Shown here piece by piece: positions 42,029 through 49,439 of a stretch of DNA of 49,453 bases (position 1 is the stretch's first letter; each line of letters begins with the position of its first letter). The translations under genes were made by a program, and so were the position numbers. A model generated the notes under the pieces. It saw nothing but the letters and a program-made list of their open reading frames with translations. It had not been told where the DNA came from and did no database searches. Origin of the DNA: a virus. Where the stretch lies: positions 1 to 49,453 of the IMG/VR virus record IMGVR_UViG_3300046010_007959, one strand, 5' to 3'.

Positions 42029-42057
42029 ATTTTACGAGAGTTTTAGACAGTTGTCTA
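42029..42057 (-). promoter_or_regulatory. Sigma-70-like promoter with palindromic -35 region
   Basis: TAGACA (42057-42052), 17-base spacer, TAAAAT (42034-42029). The -35 is part of the perfect palindrome TAGACA-GT-TGTCTA (42044-42057), a possible operator. Confidence 0.6.
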
Positions 42058-42063
42058 GACTTT

Positions 42064-43257
42064 TTAACCCATTATCCAAGTTAATGGAGCACCACCATCA
42101 ACAAAGTTCTTGATTTCGTCATCAAGTTTGTCCAATAGCGCCTGTCCTTCTTGTTTGAGTGCTGTACCATTTAAACTGGTTCCGCCTTGTGGGCCTGCGA
42201 TTGATGCAAATTTTTCACGTGCCTGACCTATACTCATTGATGTCAGAGCGTAAGCATAGTCTTGTATCCAAGGAAATACCTGTGGATCGTTTAACAACAT
42301 GATATCTGGTTTGTAGTTATACAAATGTAATAACACTGTTTCGGTTACAGCAGTTTCTGGACTACTAGGAGAACTCACGTATGTAGAAGCCAATGCCATA
42401 TCATTGACCACAGTAGCACCAAGAGCAGCTGTATTTAAAAATGTAAAGACTTGCTGTGTTGGGTCCACACTGGTAATAACATAGCTACCATTGTATCCTG
42501 AAACAGGGCAATTAGTAATAGCAACAGTGCTACCTACGCTAACACCATTCCAAGGACCTTGACTTGAAATTTGGAATGTAACTGTGCTACCTGGAGCTGT
42601 GCCACTTGCTGATAAACTTTTTAATCTTAATGTAGCACCGCTACCTTGGAATGGTATTTTACGAACTAAAGTCATTTTTTTAGTGACTTTATTCCAAGTA
42701 AAGTTCATAAAGCCGCCAAACATACGCATGGCTAATTTTTGATAGTCTACAAATAATTCATAATTAGTTAACCCGCCAACTCGCCCAGCTACCAACATAT
42801 AAGTGTTTAAGTATCCTGATGCAAATGGTTCAAATTGGCTAGCTGTTGTGCCTGTTACGCTACCAATACCACGACGATAAATCGCTTTAACATCCATGAC
42901 TGTGTTAGGTAAGATATATTCTTGTGTTTCAGGATACAAATCTAAAAATGCATAACTTTCTTCTACACTGTTTGAACTCTTTTGGCGATAGCGGATCAGT
43001 GCTTGTTTAATACCCATGTCAAAGTGTTCTTTATCTGCTTCAACATCGATCATACCATAGCCTAGGCGTAGGCGGATATAATCAATAATATCGTTTTGTA
43101 GACTTGATACTTGTGTTAATTGTGCTTGTAGATTAGCATCAAATGCTATATGTCCAGCACCTGTACCTGTATAGGTATTATACAAGCTCTCAGTTTGCAT
43201 ACTAAGAGTTGCTGTTAGATTACCGGTTGATGTAACGTTTGCTGGAAGTAAAGACAT
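42064..43257 (-). CDS. 13: Neck protein gp13
   Basis: A 397-residue protein, longer than T4 gp13 (309). Early segments (DYIRLRLGYGMIDVEADKEHFDMGIKQALIRYRQKSS) and the end (DIMLLNDPQVFPWIQDYAYALTSMSIGQAREKFASI ... GAPLTWIMG) match the T4-like gp13 family, which closes the head portal and joins the tail. Between about 215 and 300 an Ig-like insert (VGSTVAITNCPVSGYNGSYVITSVDPTQQVFTF) replaces a loop; a similar sequence occurs in the gp14-like protein. A late box in the centre of an inverted repeat and an AGGA ribosome site lie upstream. Confidence 0.8.
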   Translation of the reverse strand: MSLLPANVTSTGNLTATLSMQTESLYNTYTGTGAGHIAFDANLQAQLTQVSSLQNDIIDYIRLRLGYGMIDVEADKEHFDMGIKQALIRYRQKSSNSVEESYAFLDLYPETQEYILPNTVMDVKAIYRRGIGSVTGTTASQFEPFASGYLNTYMLVAGRVGGLTNYELFVDYQKLAMRMFGGFMNFTWNKVTKKMTLVRKIPFQGSGATLRLKSLSASGTAPGSTVTFQISSQGPWNGVSVGSTVAITNCPVSGYNGSYVITSVDPTQQVFTFLNTAALGATVVNDMALASTYVSSPSSPETAVTETVLLHLYNYKPDIMLLNDPQVFPWIQDYAYALTSMSIGQAREKFASIAGPQGGTSLNGTALKQEGQALLDKLDDEIKNFVDGGAPLTWIMG

Positions 43258-43262
43258 TTAAA

Positions 43263-43302
43263 TTATCCTGTTATAGTGTATTTATTATCTACAACAGGAT
43301 AA
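43263..43302. repeat. 14-bp inverted repeat around the gp13 late box
   Basis: TTATCCTGTTATAG (43263-43276) and CTACAACAGGATAA (43289-43302) are complementary except one base; the 12-base centre contains AATAAATA on the minus strand (43279-43286). It may be a regulator-binding site or cruciform. Confidence 0.8.
43279..43286 (-). promoter_or_regulatory. T4-type late promoter box (AATAAATA)
   Basis: AATAAATACAC on the minus strand, 21 bases before gp13, enclosed by a nearly perfect inverted repeat. Confidence 0.55.
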
Positions 43303-43329
43303 CTTTGCCTTTCGCTACCTTGAGGGGGA

Positions 43330-43545
43330 TTAGGTTTTTTGAATCTTTCTTAAATTATCACAGGTCTGCTGTATTTTGGCATAAACTTCTGGCGGATTGA
43401 ACTCACCATCATCTGCTTGCTCTAATTGCTTGTAATGTCCGCAATAGTAGTCAATTATTTCTGTTCTTAACTGTTGTGCTTCTTGGCTAACCGGTTGATG
43501 TGCCAGGGCTAGACCAATCACTACCATTGCCGCTTCTATTTTCAT
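43330..43545 (-). CDS. Small protein with signal-like N-terminus
   Basis: A 71-residue protein with a hydrophobic start (MKIEAAMVVIGLALA, about 1-15) and a helical remainder with two cysteines (35 and 62). The N-terminus could be a signal peptide or a weak membrane anchor, giving a small periplasmic protein. It overlaps the end of the 396-residue gene by an ATGA junction, so it follows that early gene in one transcript. No family recognised. Confidence 0.55.
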   Translation of the reverse strand: MKIEAAMVVIGLALAHQPVSQEAQQLRTEIIDYYCGHYKQLEQADDGEFNPPEVYAKIQQTCDNLRKIQKT

Positions 43546-44732
43546 AGTGTCTTAAGTAGTATAGTATCGGAGTTGATACGTCCGTTAAGTTTGATTTCTG
43601 TAGTCTTGATATTTTCAAGATACTTACGTAATTCGACCTTGCTTGAAGCTAGAAATTGTTTGATCTGTTCTTCTGGTTTACGCAGAGTTTTTTGTGTGCT
43701 CTTGTTTTCGTTAAAGCCTGTGATAGTAGTGCCCTTAACCCCAAGCACGCCACCTTGATCTTCTGCTACATACTTGCCTAACTTACGATTTTTAACATTG
43801 TAGACCCATAAAACTTCTGCACCAACGATGTCTACTGGATTAATTGACACTATCTTAAGTGCTGTATCTTGTTTGAGATATTTCAAGCTCTTGACTAATT
43901 TTTCTTTTTGTGGTGGCTTACGGACTGCGGCTTTCTTAGTGGCTTTCTTAGTCTGATTGTAAGCGGTCAAGTCTTGGAATAGCTTGTCGTAAAATGCTTC
44001 ACAGCGTTTATAGTCTGCGGCTTTGTAGTGGTTGTAGGCTTCCTTTAGCTGTTCACATTCGCCCTGGCGTGCTTCTTTGAGTTCAGCATAGCGTGGTTCA
44101 AACACTGCCTGTATCTTACCTATCAATGCCTGCGGTACCGTGTTCTTAACTAGATATTCATAGGCTTTAGGATCTACAGTTTCGCCTGCGAATAGTGTAT
44201 CTTCAAGGATCTCAAAATAAAGGATATGTTTCTTGGCTACTTCGTTCATGCGATCTTGGATGGTTGGAATTTTTATCTGAGGTTTAGCGTCTACTTTCTT
44301 TTCCTCAACTTCTTCATCGTCGGCACGCATTTCAAGTACACGATGTACAGCATCAAGGATATATTCTACGTGGCGATCACGCAAAGGCATACCCTGTTCG
44401 TTAGCTTTGACTAGAGCGCAGACAGTAAATGGTGTTAGGCTATCTGAAGTGCGAGAATAACGATCGATAGTGGCTTTGTCTAACTTATGTACTCCGCTGT
44501 CGCCTTCATGCTGGCGCAACCAAGCTACTACGTATTTCTTTAGATCTTTAGGGCCATAGTAGTAATTATAATAGGCTAGGCTTTTACGCAAGTGATGATC
44601 AAATTCTTCGTCTGAAAAAGTCAAGGCGCGATCATAGTCCCACGTGGGTTCTTTACCTGTGTATTTTTCATCGCTAAAGTTAATGTTACTGACTTTAGCT
44701 TTCTTTTTCATTCCGTCAATCTTGATCGCCAT
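43542..44732 (-). CDS. Conserved T4-like hypothetical protein of 396 residues
   Basis: A charged, mostly helical protein. The N-terminal part (WDYDRALTFSDEEFDHHLRKSLAYYNYYYGPKDLKKYVV) is Tyr-rich, the centre (about 205-275) is coiled-coil-like and Lys/Ala-rich (KKATKKAAVRKPPQKEK), and the C-terminal part (IVGAEVLWVYNVKNRKLGKYVAED) looks like a small beta domain. I recall similar uncharacterised proteins in marine T4-like phages. It has a TTGACA-N16-TATAAT promoter and a GAGAGGA ribosome site, so it is an early or middle gene. Function unknown. Confidence 0.65.
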   Translation of the reverse strand: MAIKIDGMKKKAKVSNINFSDEKYTGKEPTWDYDRALTFSDEEFDHHLRKSLAYYNYYYGPKDLKKYVVAWLRQHEGDSGVHKLDKATIDRYSRTSDSLTPFTVCALVKANEQGMPLRDRHVEYILDAVHRVLEMRADDEEVEEKKVDAKPQIKIPTIQDRMNEVAKKHILYFEILEDTLFAGETVDPKAYEYLVKNTVPQALIGKIQAVFEPRYAELKEARQGECEQLKEAYNHYKAADYKRCEAFYDKLFQDLTAYNQTKKATKKAAVRKPPQKEKLVKSLKYLKQDTALKIVSINPVDIVGAEVLWVYNVKNRKLGKYVAEDQGGVLGVKGTTITGFNENKSTQKTLRKPEEQIKQFLASSKVELRKYLENIKTTEIKLNGRINSDTILLKTL

Positions 44733-44754
44733 AGTATCCTCTCTTATTTAAACT

Positions 44755-44782
44755 TAATTATACAGGATTTTATTCTGCTGTC
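44755..44782 (-). promoter_or_regulatory. Sigma-70 promoter (TTGACA-N16-TATAAT)
   Basis: Exact hexamers, TTGACA (44782-44777) and TATAAT (44760-44755), with a 16-base spacer. The -35 lies inside the 3' end of the preceding gene. It drives the 396-residue protein and the small gene after it. Confidence 0.78.
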
Positions 44783-44970
44783 AACTGTTCAACCATATCA
44801 ATTATACCACTTAGGCAAGTTGGACAGAAACTAGCCGGCAATATACCTATATAACCCGTGATACCGCCTTCATCATCAGTGTAGTCACAAGAGCAAACCG
44901 AACACTCATGATGTTCGTTCGCCCATTGTTCATGCTCTAACGTCTGCTGATGTGCTTCTGCACTAGTCAA
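44770..44970 (-). CDS. Small zinc-ribbon-like protein
   Basis: A protein of about 66 residues with two CxxC pairs (CSVC and CPTC) about 30 residues apart, the pattern of a small zinc ribbon. There is no ATG; I place the start at TTG 44970, where GGTGGG lies 4 bases upstream, giving TSAEAHQQ as the opening; a GTG at 44979 and a TTG at 44991 are alternatives. It ends the small early operon that begins at 45574. Possible nucleic-acid or protein binding; no specific role known. Confidence 0.55.
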   Translation of the reverse strand: MTSAEAHQQTLEHEQWANEHHECSVCSCDYTDDEGGITGYIGILPASFCPTCLSGIIDMVEQLTAE

Positions 44971-45175
44971 TAGACCCACCTTCTGATTCAACTATACTTT
45001 TTTCTAATTCACGTTTAACCTGTTTGTAAGCCGCACGTTCCATGCTGTCTAGATCATCCCAATTTTCTTCCATGCTGTTTAGAGCTCCAAAGAGATTGCG
45101 ATGGCCATATTCTTCACCGTGCCATTGGACGATGCTATAGGCTTCTTCTATTTCCATATATACAGGTGTTCCCAT
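44963..45175 (-). CDS. Small acidic early protein
   Basis: A 70-residue acidic protein starting MGTPVYMEIEEAYSIV, with an aromatic EYGHRNLFGAL segment and a helical ERAAYKQVKRELEKS segment. GGAG lies 7 bases before the ATG, and the start follows the stop of the 57-residue gene by one base. It belongs to a four-gene early operon driven from 45598-45626. No family recognised. Confidence 0.6.
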   Translation of the reverse strand: MGTPVYMEIEEAYSIVQWHGEEYGHRNLFGALNSMEENWDDLDSMERAAYKQVKRELEKSIVESEGGSID

Positions 45176-45176
45176 A

Positions 45177-45350
45177 CTATTTCTCCAATCTAAACTTCAT
45201 GAGATATTTATTCGCTTCTGTTAAATCTTTGACTGGCTCAACAGTGTCTAACAGCATGACGTGGCGTGATAGCTGTAGGATACGTTGGGCACGGAACAAT
45301 CGTTCATAACGGCTTTCACCGGGATAGGGTTGGCTCCATTTATATTCCAT
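45177..45350 (-). CDS. Small protein of 57 residues in early operon
   Basis: A short frame starting MEYKWSQPYPGESRYERLF and rich in Arg and Leu (RAQRILQLSRHVMLLDTVEPV). Its ATG shares one base with the stop of the membrane-protein gene upstream (TAATG), and its stop lies one base before the next start, so translational coupling supports it. No motif I recognise; basic helix content would allow nucleic-acid or protein contact. Confidence 0.6.
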   Translation of the reverse strand: MEYKWSQPYPGESRYERLFRAQRILQLSRHVMLLDTVEPVKDLTEANKYLMKFRLEK

Positions 45351-45574
45351 TAGATAGGCTCCACTGCTGATTTAAAATCGTTGTCCCAGGGGGCTTGTTG
45401 GACAGTGTCCACCGGAGTAGCCATGATTTCTTCTATGGTCTTTCTCACGGGCTTATGTTGGACAATTGGTTTTTTAACCCAATCTAAATTATATGCCCAA
45501 GCAAATACAGCTATCCACAATATAACAGCTATTGTGGCCTTGCTATCCCATAGTTTTCTAATAAAATCATGCAT
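45350..45574 (-). CDS. Small single-TM protein
   Basis: A 74-residue protein with a basic start (MHDFIRKLWDSK), one transmembrane segment (about 13-28, ATIAVILWIAVFAWAY) and a polar, Pro-rich tail probably in the periplasm. It is the first gene after a perfect sigma-70 promoter and has an AAGGAGTGA ribosome site 5 bases before the ATG, so it should be strongly made early. Early membrane proteins of phages often alter host envelope functions; this role is inferred. Confidence 0.65.
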   Translation of the reverse strand: MHDFIRKLWDSKATIAVILWIAVFAWAYNLDWVKKPIVQHKPVRKTIEEIMATPVDTVQQAPWDNDFKSAVEPI

Positions 45575-45597
45575 TTAGTCACTCCTTTATTATGTGT

Positions 45598-45626
45598 ATT
45601 ATACTATCTTTTGGTAGATTTGTCAA
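45598..45626 (-). promoter_or_regulatory. Consensus sigma-70 promoter (TTGACA-N17-TATAAT)
   Basis: Both hexamers exact: TTGACA (45626-45621), TATAAT (45603-45598), 17-base spacer. Drives the small early operon 45574-44770. Confidence 0.82.
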
Positions 45627-45889
45627 CCATTTAATAGCACACCAAAAGTCAAATATTGCTCATAATTGGCTATTTCTTGGTTGATTTGTCCTAGCAATTC
45701 CTTGTGTCGTTGGGTCTGGCGCCCTTGCCTGCGGCAGTTGATTTCTTCTTCTGACAGCTTTTTAACCATATGTCCTATAGCACTGCTCATTTTCAGCATA
45801 TCGCCAGTGTAGCGTTTCATCTTATGTGCAGGTGCTTCTAGTGCTATCTGCACTTCTGCCCAATCTAAACTCTGAGTAATTTCAGCCAT
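45623..45889 (-). CDS. Small helical protein, function unknown
   Basis: An 88-residue helical protein (MAEITQSLDWAEVQIALEAP...). Charged residues dominate, with a basic stretch INCRRQGRQTQRHK near 50-63. The frame is open to a GTG at 45904, but this falls inside the promoter; ATG 45889 lies 5 bases after the -10 box, so the mRNA is likely leaderless. It is divergent from the gp14-like gene. I recall small proteins of this size in marine T4-like phages but no role. Confidence 0.6.
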   Translation of the reverse strand: MAEITQSLDWAEVQIALEAPAHKMKRYTGDMLKMSSAIGHMVKKLSEEEINCRRQGRQTQRHKELLGQINQEIANYEQYLTFGVLLNG

Positions 45890-45894
45890 AATAC

Positions 45895-45923
45895 AGTATA
45901 ACACATTTTGGCTAGCTTGTCAA
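45895..45923 (-). promoter_or_regulatory. Sigma-70-like promoter (TTGACA-N17-TATACT)
   Basis: TTGACA (45923-45918), 17-base spacer, TATACT (45900-45895). The ATG of the 88-residue gene begins 5 bases after the -10. Confidence 0.75.
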
Positions 45924-45927
45924 TGTC

Positions 45928-45935
45928 GATAAATA
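45928..45935 (+). promoter_or_regulatory. T4-type late promoter box (GATAAATA + CT), plus strand
   Basis: GATAAATACTAGATAA on the plus strand, 20 bases before the gp14-like gene; the only clear plus-strand late box. It probably drives gp14, gp15 and the Nudix gene. Confidence 0.6.
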
Positions 45936-45955
45936 CTAGATAATAGGATTAGGTA

Positions 45956-47614
45956 ATGCCAAGATTATCACTTTACAAGCCCACCAAAGGTAATGACGAT
46001 AAATTCATCAACAAGACAATGAGTGAAATGTTCACCGTGGGTGGTGTTGATGTTTACGTCCACAAATATTTAGGTCCATTGGCACAGACCAATGCCAGCG
46101 CCACAGAAACGGGTGCCACTGGAATCATGGGCATACAGGATTTGTTATTCCTCGAAAATCGTGATCGCAAATATGATACCAGCGTTTATACTATCCGCAC
46201 TATCTATCGCATCAATGACAATGACTTCGATCTAACACAGTTTGGCTTGTTCCTAACTGGTGATACCATGTTTGCTGTATTCCACTATGATGACATGATC
46301 GACATTATAGGTCGCAAACTCATGGTAGGTGATGTACTAGAACTACCAAATCTAATAGACTACTATCCGTTGGATGAAGGTATCGGCGCTGCACTCAAAC
46401 GGTTCTATGTGGTTAATGATGCTAGCCGTGCTGCGGAAGGATTCGCACAGACTTGGTGGCCACATCTATGGCGTGTTAAACTACAACCGTTGGTAGACAG
46501 CCAAGAATACAAGGACATACTTGATAATTTACCAGCCACAGACAGTGGTGACAGCGATAATACGCTCGGCGAAGTTATCAGTACTTACAACAAATATATT
46601 GAAATCAACGATGCTATTGTTACACGTGCAGAACAAGATGTACCTAAGAGCGGATATGATACTACCACTATCTATACTGAAGTATTAAATGAACATGGCT
46701 ATCCGGTAGATCCTGGCGCTCTTGACGCTAGTGACATGAATCCAGATGCTAGCTCAAACATTGCTGATGCCAGCGCACAAACATTAACCAGTGCGGTTAA
46801 AGTTGAAGGATATCTAACAGGTGATGCACTACCACCAAACGGTGCCACAGTGGCTGCAGGTATCGCATTCCCTGTGACTCCTGGTCAAGGCGATTACTTC
46901 CTACGTTTAGATTATATTCCTAATAGACTGTTCCGATATGATGGACGTCGTTGGGTCAAAGTAGAGGATGCTGTGAGAACTAACCTAACACCAGGCACAG
47001 AAAATCAAACGCAACTAAGTGGATTCATTAATGATACTAACCAGTTTATGAGTAATAGTGCCGCCTGGGACGCTATACGTATTTCAAGTTCATACGTTCC
47101 ACCGGCCAATGCCGCAACCTTATCATTTACACTTTCTACCAAGACAGTGGTTACCAAAGTCGCATATAATAACAAGTATGGTGCCAGAACTCGTCTAGAC
47201 GGATTACCTATCACTAATACCATATCTAACAGCAGTGGTAATATAGCTGTTACTATCACTGGTCCACTGTATCCAAGAAAACTAAGGATAACATCTGCTA
47301 CGGCCACAGGTGGTAATGCTACCGTACGATTCGCTAGCCAACCAACGACACCGTTCGTAGTAGGTCAAGATATCTTGATAGCAGGTGTAACTGGTAGTAC
47401 TGCCTTCAATGGCAGTTACATCGTGACTGCAGCCAATGCATCAAGTGCGAGTTATACCCTAGCTGGTAACTTAACTGGTGTAGTATCAAGTGCTACCATA
47501 GCAGATGCGAGCCCATTGCCAATTGGCAGTGTATTAGAATATACAATTTACAGAAATGTAATCAATGAACGCCAGAGCTTGAGCCAAGCTCTGCGTCCTT
47601 CAGCGGATAATTAA
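45956..47614 (+). CDS. 14: Neck protein gp14-like, enlarged
   Basis: A 552-residue protein, over twice T4 gp14 (256). The N-terminal 200 residues follow the gp14 pattern: GVDVYVHKYLGP corresponds to GVECYYVPR, IQDLLFLENRDRKYD to DLIFGED, FGLFLTGDTMFAVF to the FGMQVQDEV region and GDVLELPN to GDLIYFPM. gp14 joins the head and tail. The second half carries a GDYFLRLDYIPNRLFRYDGRRWVKV module like those in the sheath, and an Ig-like GSTAFNGSYIVTAANASSASYTL stretch (about 480-510) resembling one in gp13. A late box is 20 bases upstream. The match is moderate by eye, but gene order gp14-gp15 supports it. Confidence 0.65.
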   Translation: MPRLSLYKPTKGNDDKFINKTMSEMFTVGGVDVYVHKYLGPLAQTNASATETGATGIMGIQDLLFLENRDRKYDTSVYTIRTIYRINDNDFDLTQFGLFLTGDTMFAVFHYDDMIDIIGRKLMVGDVLELPNLIDYYPLDEGIGAALKRFYVVNDASRAAEGFAQTWWPHLWRVKLQPLVDSQEYKDILDNLPATDSGDSDNTLGEVISTYNKYIEINDAIVTRAEQDVPKSGYDTTTIYTEVLNEHGYPVDPGALDASDMNPDASSNIADASAQTLTSAVKVEGYLTGDALPPNGATVAAGIAFPVTPGQGDYFLRLDYIPNRLFRYDGRRWVKVEDAVRTNLTPGTENQTQLSGFINDTNQFMSNSAAWDAIRISSSYVPPANAATLSFTLSTKTVVTKVAYNNKYGARTRLDGLPITNTISNSSGNIAVTITGPLYPRKLRITSATATGGNATVRFASQPTTPFVVGQDILIAGVTGSTAFNGSYIVTAANASSASYTLAGNLTGVVSSATIADASPLPIGSVLEYTIYRNVINERQSLSQALRPSADN

Positions 47615-47616
47615 CG

Positions 47617-49029
47617 ATGGCAGCTAATCAGCAATTTTTTTATGATGCTCAAATAGAGCGTTTCCTAGCACAGTTCATACGCATGGTATCAGGATTCCAA
47701 GTAGAGTTTGGACAGGATCGAGAAGGTAATACTACCTTACAGCGTGTGCCTGTTTACTATGGTGACAGCAGTCGCCAGGTGCAGGCCATACTCAGCCAAA
47801 ATACCGCTGGTAATATGTTACCCACGGTGCCGGCCATGGCTGCTTGGATCAACAACATTACCTATGATCGCGATCGCGTACAGGATCCAGCTTTTATTGG
47901 CAAGATGCAGATCAGAGAACGCTATTACAATGAAGACACCATGGAGTACGAGAATCGTCAAGGTAATGCCTTCAGCATCGAACGCCTTATGCCTGTGCCC
48001 TATACCATAGATCTAAAATTGGATATCTGGACATCAAATACCAAACAAAAACTACAGCTACTAGAACAACTGATGGTGCTATTTAATCCAGCATTGGAAA
48101 TACAATCAACCGACAATTATATCGACTGGACCAGCCTAAGTGTGGTCTATCTCGAAAGTCCAACGTGGACCAGCCGTACTGTGCCAATTGGTACTGAAAA
48201 TCCCATCGATGTGGCTACCTTGACATTTAAATTGCCTGTGTGGATCAGTCCACCAGCTAAGATCAAAAAGCTGGGAGTCATACAGAAGATCATCGCCAAC
48301 ATACACGATAGCGATGGCAATCTCAGTGCCGATGCTATGAGTGAAGATAATCTACTAGGTCGTCGACAGTATTTCACTCCGCTGATGTATGGAGTATTGC
48401 TGATCGGTAATCAGCTGACCTTGCTCAAGATCAGTGAGATTGCTGACCCAAGAGATCCACCAACATTAGAAACTCCAACCAAAGTCGGCACTAAGGACAT
48501 ATGGCGTAGTTTAATTAGTGTCTATGGTGAGCTGCAGAATGGCGTCAGCCAGGTCCGGCTGCTACAGGAAGATGGCCTTAATGAAGTCATTGGCACGGTC
48601 AGCTATCATCCAACTGATGACAGCCTATTGATTTTTAATGTTGACATAGATACCAAACCCTCTAATACCTTATCACCGATCGATGCCATCGTTGATCCTC
48701 GCAAAGATTCCGCTGTATCATTAGCTCAATCAGCAGTTAACGGCACACGTTATCTGATCTTGGATGATATCGGAAGTTTCGACAATGCTCCTGGATACGG
48801 TGCTCCAATTTGGACTGGTAGCGATGGACAACAATTGGTAGCACATGCCAATGATATCATACAGTACAATGGGATTCATTGGGACATATCATTTGACAGC
48901 CGTACTGATACGACACTACAATATGTAAGTAATCTCAATACTGGAACTCAATACAAGTGGAATCAATCTCAATGGGTAAAAAGCTACGAGGGCGAATACA
49001 AAGCAGGACTATGGACCCTAGTCATATAG
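47617..49029 (+). CDS. 15: Tail terminator/sheath stabiliser gp15-like
   Basis: A 470-residue protein, longer than T4 gp15 (272). RVPVYYGDSSRQ (about 44-55) matches RVPITYASKEH, MLPTVPAMAAWINNITYD matches ILPRINLHLVDFSYN, and MPVPYTIDLKLDIWTSNTKQKLQLLEQLMVLFNPALEIQ matches the PSPIKMIYELSIFTRYEDD...QILPYF region of T4. gp15 caps the completed tail and binds the neck. The extra C-terminal part (about 380-470) contains two DGxxx..QYNG..W modules like those in the sheath and gp14. It starts 2 bases after gp14. Confidence 0.8.
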   Translation: MAANQQFFYDAQIERFLAQFIRMVSGFQVEFGQDREGNTTLQRVPVYYGDSSRQVQAILSQNTAGNMLPTVPAMAAWINNITYDRDRVQDPAFIGKMQIRERYYNEDTMEYENRQGNAFSIERLMPVPYTIDLKLDIWTSNTKQKLQLLEQLMVLFNPALEIQSTDNYIDWTSLSVVYLESPTWTSRTVPIGTENPIDVATLTFKLPVWISPPAKIKKLGVIQKIIANIHDSDGNLSADAMSEDNLLGRRQYFTPLMYGVLLIGNQLTLLKISEIADPRDPPTLETPTKVGTKDIWRSLISVYGELQNGVSQVRLLQEDGLNEVIGTVSYHPTDDSLLIFNVDIDTKPSNTLSPIDAIVDPRKDSAVSLAQSAVNGTRYLILDDIGSFDNAPGYGAPIWTGSDGQQLVAHANDIIQYNGIHWDISFDSRTDTTLQYVSNLNTGTQYKWNQSQWVKSYEGEYKAGLWTLVI

Positions 49030-49439
49030 AAGGTGTAGGCACTTTCATCTACTCAATATCAACTCACCGTTATCTATTCCTACTGCGCAACAGCACCAAG
49101 TATGCAGGCACCTGGGGATTAGCTGGTGGCAAGATCGATGCCAATGAACAGATACTTGATTCTTTGACCCGTGAATTAAAAGAAGAACTTGGGTATGAAT
49201 TCCAGGATGTCAAAGTCATTCCTATAGAAAAATTTACCAGCGATAACGGATATTTTGCCTATCATACTTTTCTCATACCTGTAGAAGAAGAATTCGTTCC
49301 CATATTGAACTATGAACACCGTGGATACTCATGGGTGAGCCTAGAAGATCATCCAAAACCCCTACATCCCGGAGTTTGGCGCACTATTAATTTTACTGCT
49401 GTTATGGAAAAAATTAAGACTTTAGAAACAGTTTTATAG
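49011..49439 (+). CDS. Nudix hydrolase
   Basis: A 142-residue Nudix enzyme. GGKIDANEQILDSLTRELKEELGY fits the Nudix box (Gx5Ex7REUxEExGU), with E in RELKEE as metal ligands. Such enzymes hydrolyse nucleoside diphosphates linked to other groups, such as NDP-sugars, NADH or oxidised dNTPs. I place the start at ATG 49011 (MDPSHIEGVGTFIY), which fits the first strand of the fold; an in-frame ATG at 48957 would give 18 more residues. It overlaps gp15 by 19 bases. Its substrate could relate to the sugar genes of this phage, but this is inference. Confidence 0.85.
   Translation: MDPSHIEGVGTFIYSISTHRYLFLLRNSTKYAGTWGLAGGKIDANEQILDSLTRELKEELGYEFQDVKVIPIEKFTSDNGYFAYHTFLIPVEEEFVPILNYEHRGYSWVSLEDHPKPLHPGVWRTINFTAVMEKIKTLETVL

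Noticed and set aside
45205-45212. AATAAATA box on the minus strand before the 70-residue gene
   Set aside because: It is inside the coding sequence of the 57-residue gene in an early operon; likely chance in AT-rich sequence.
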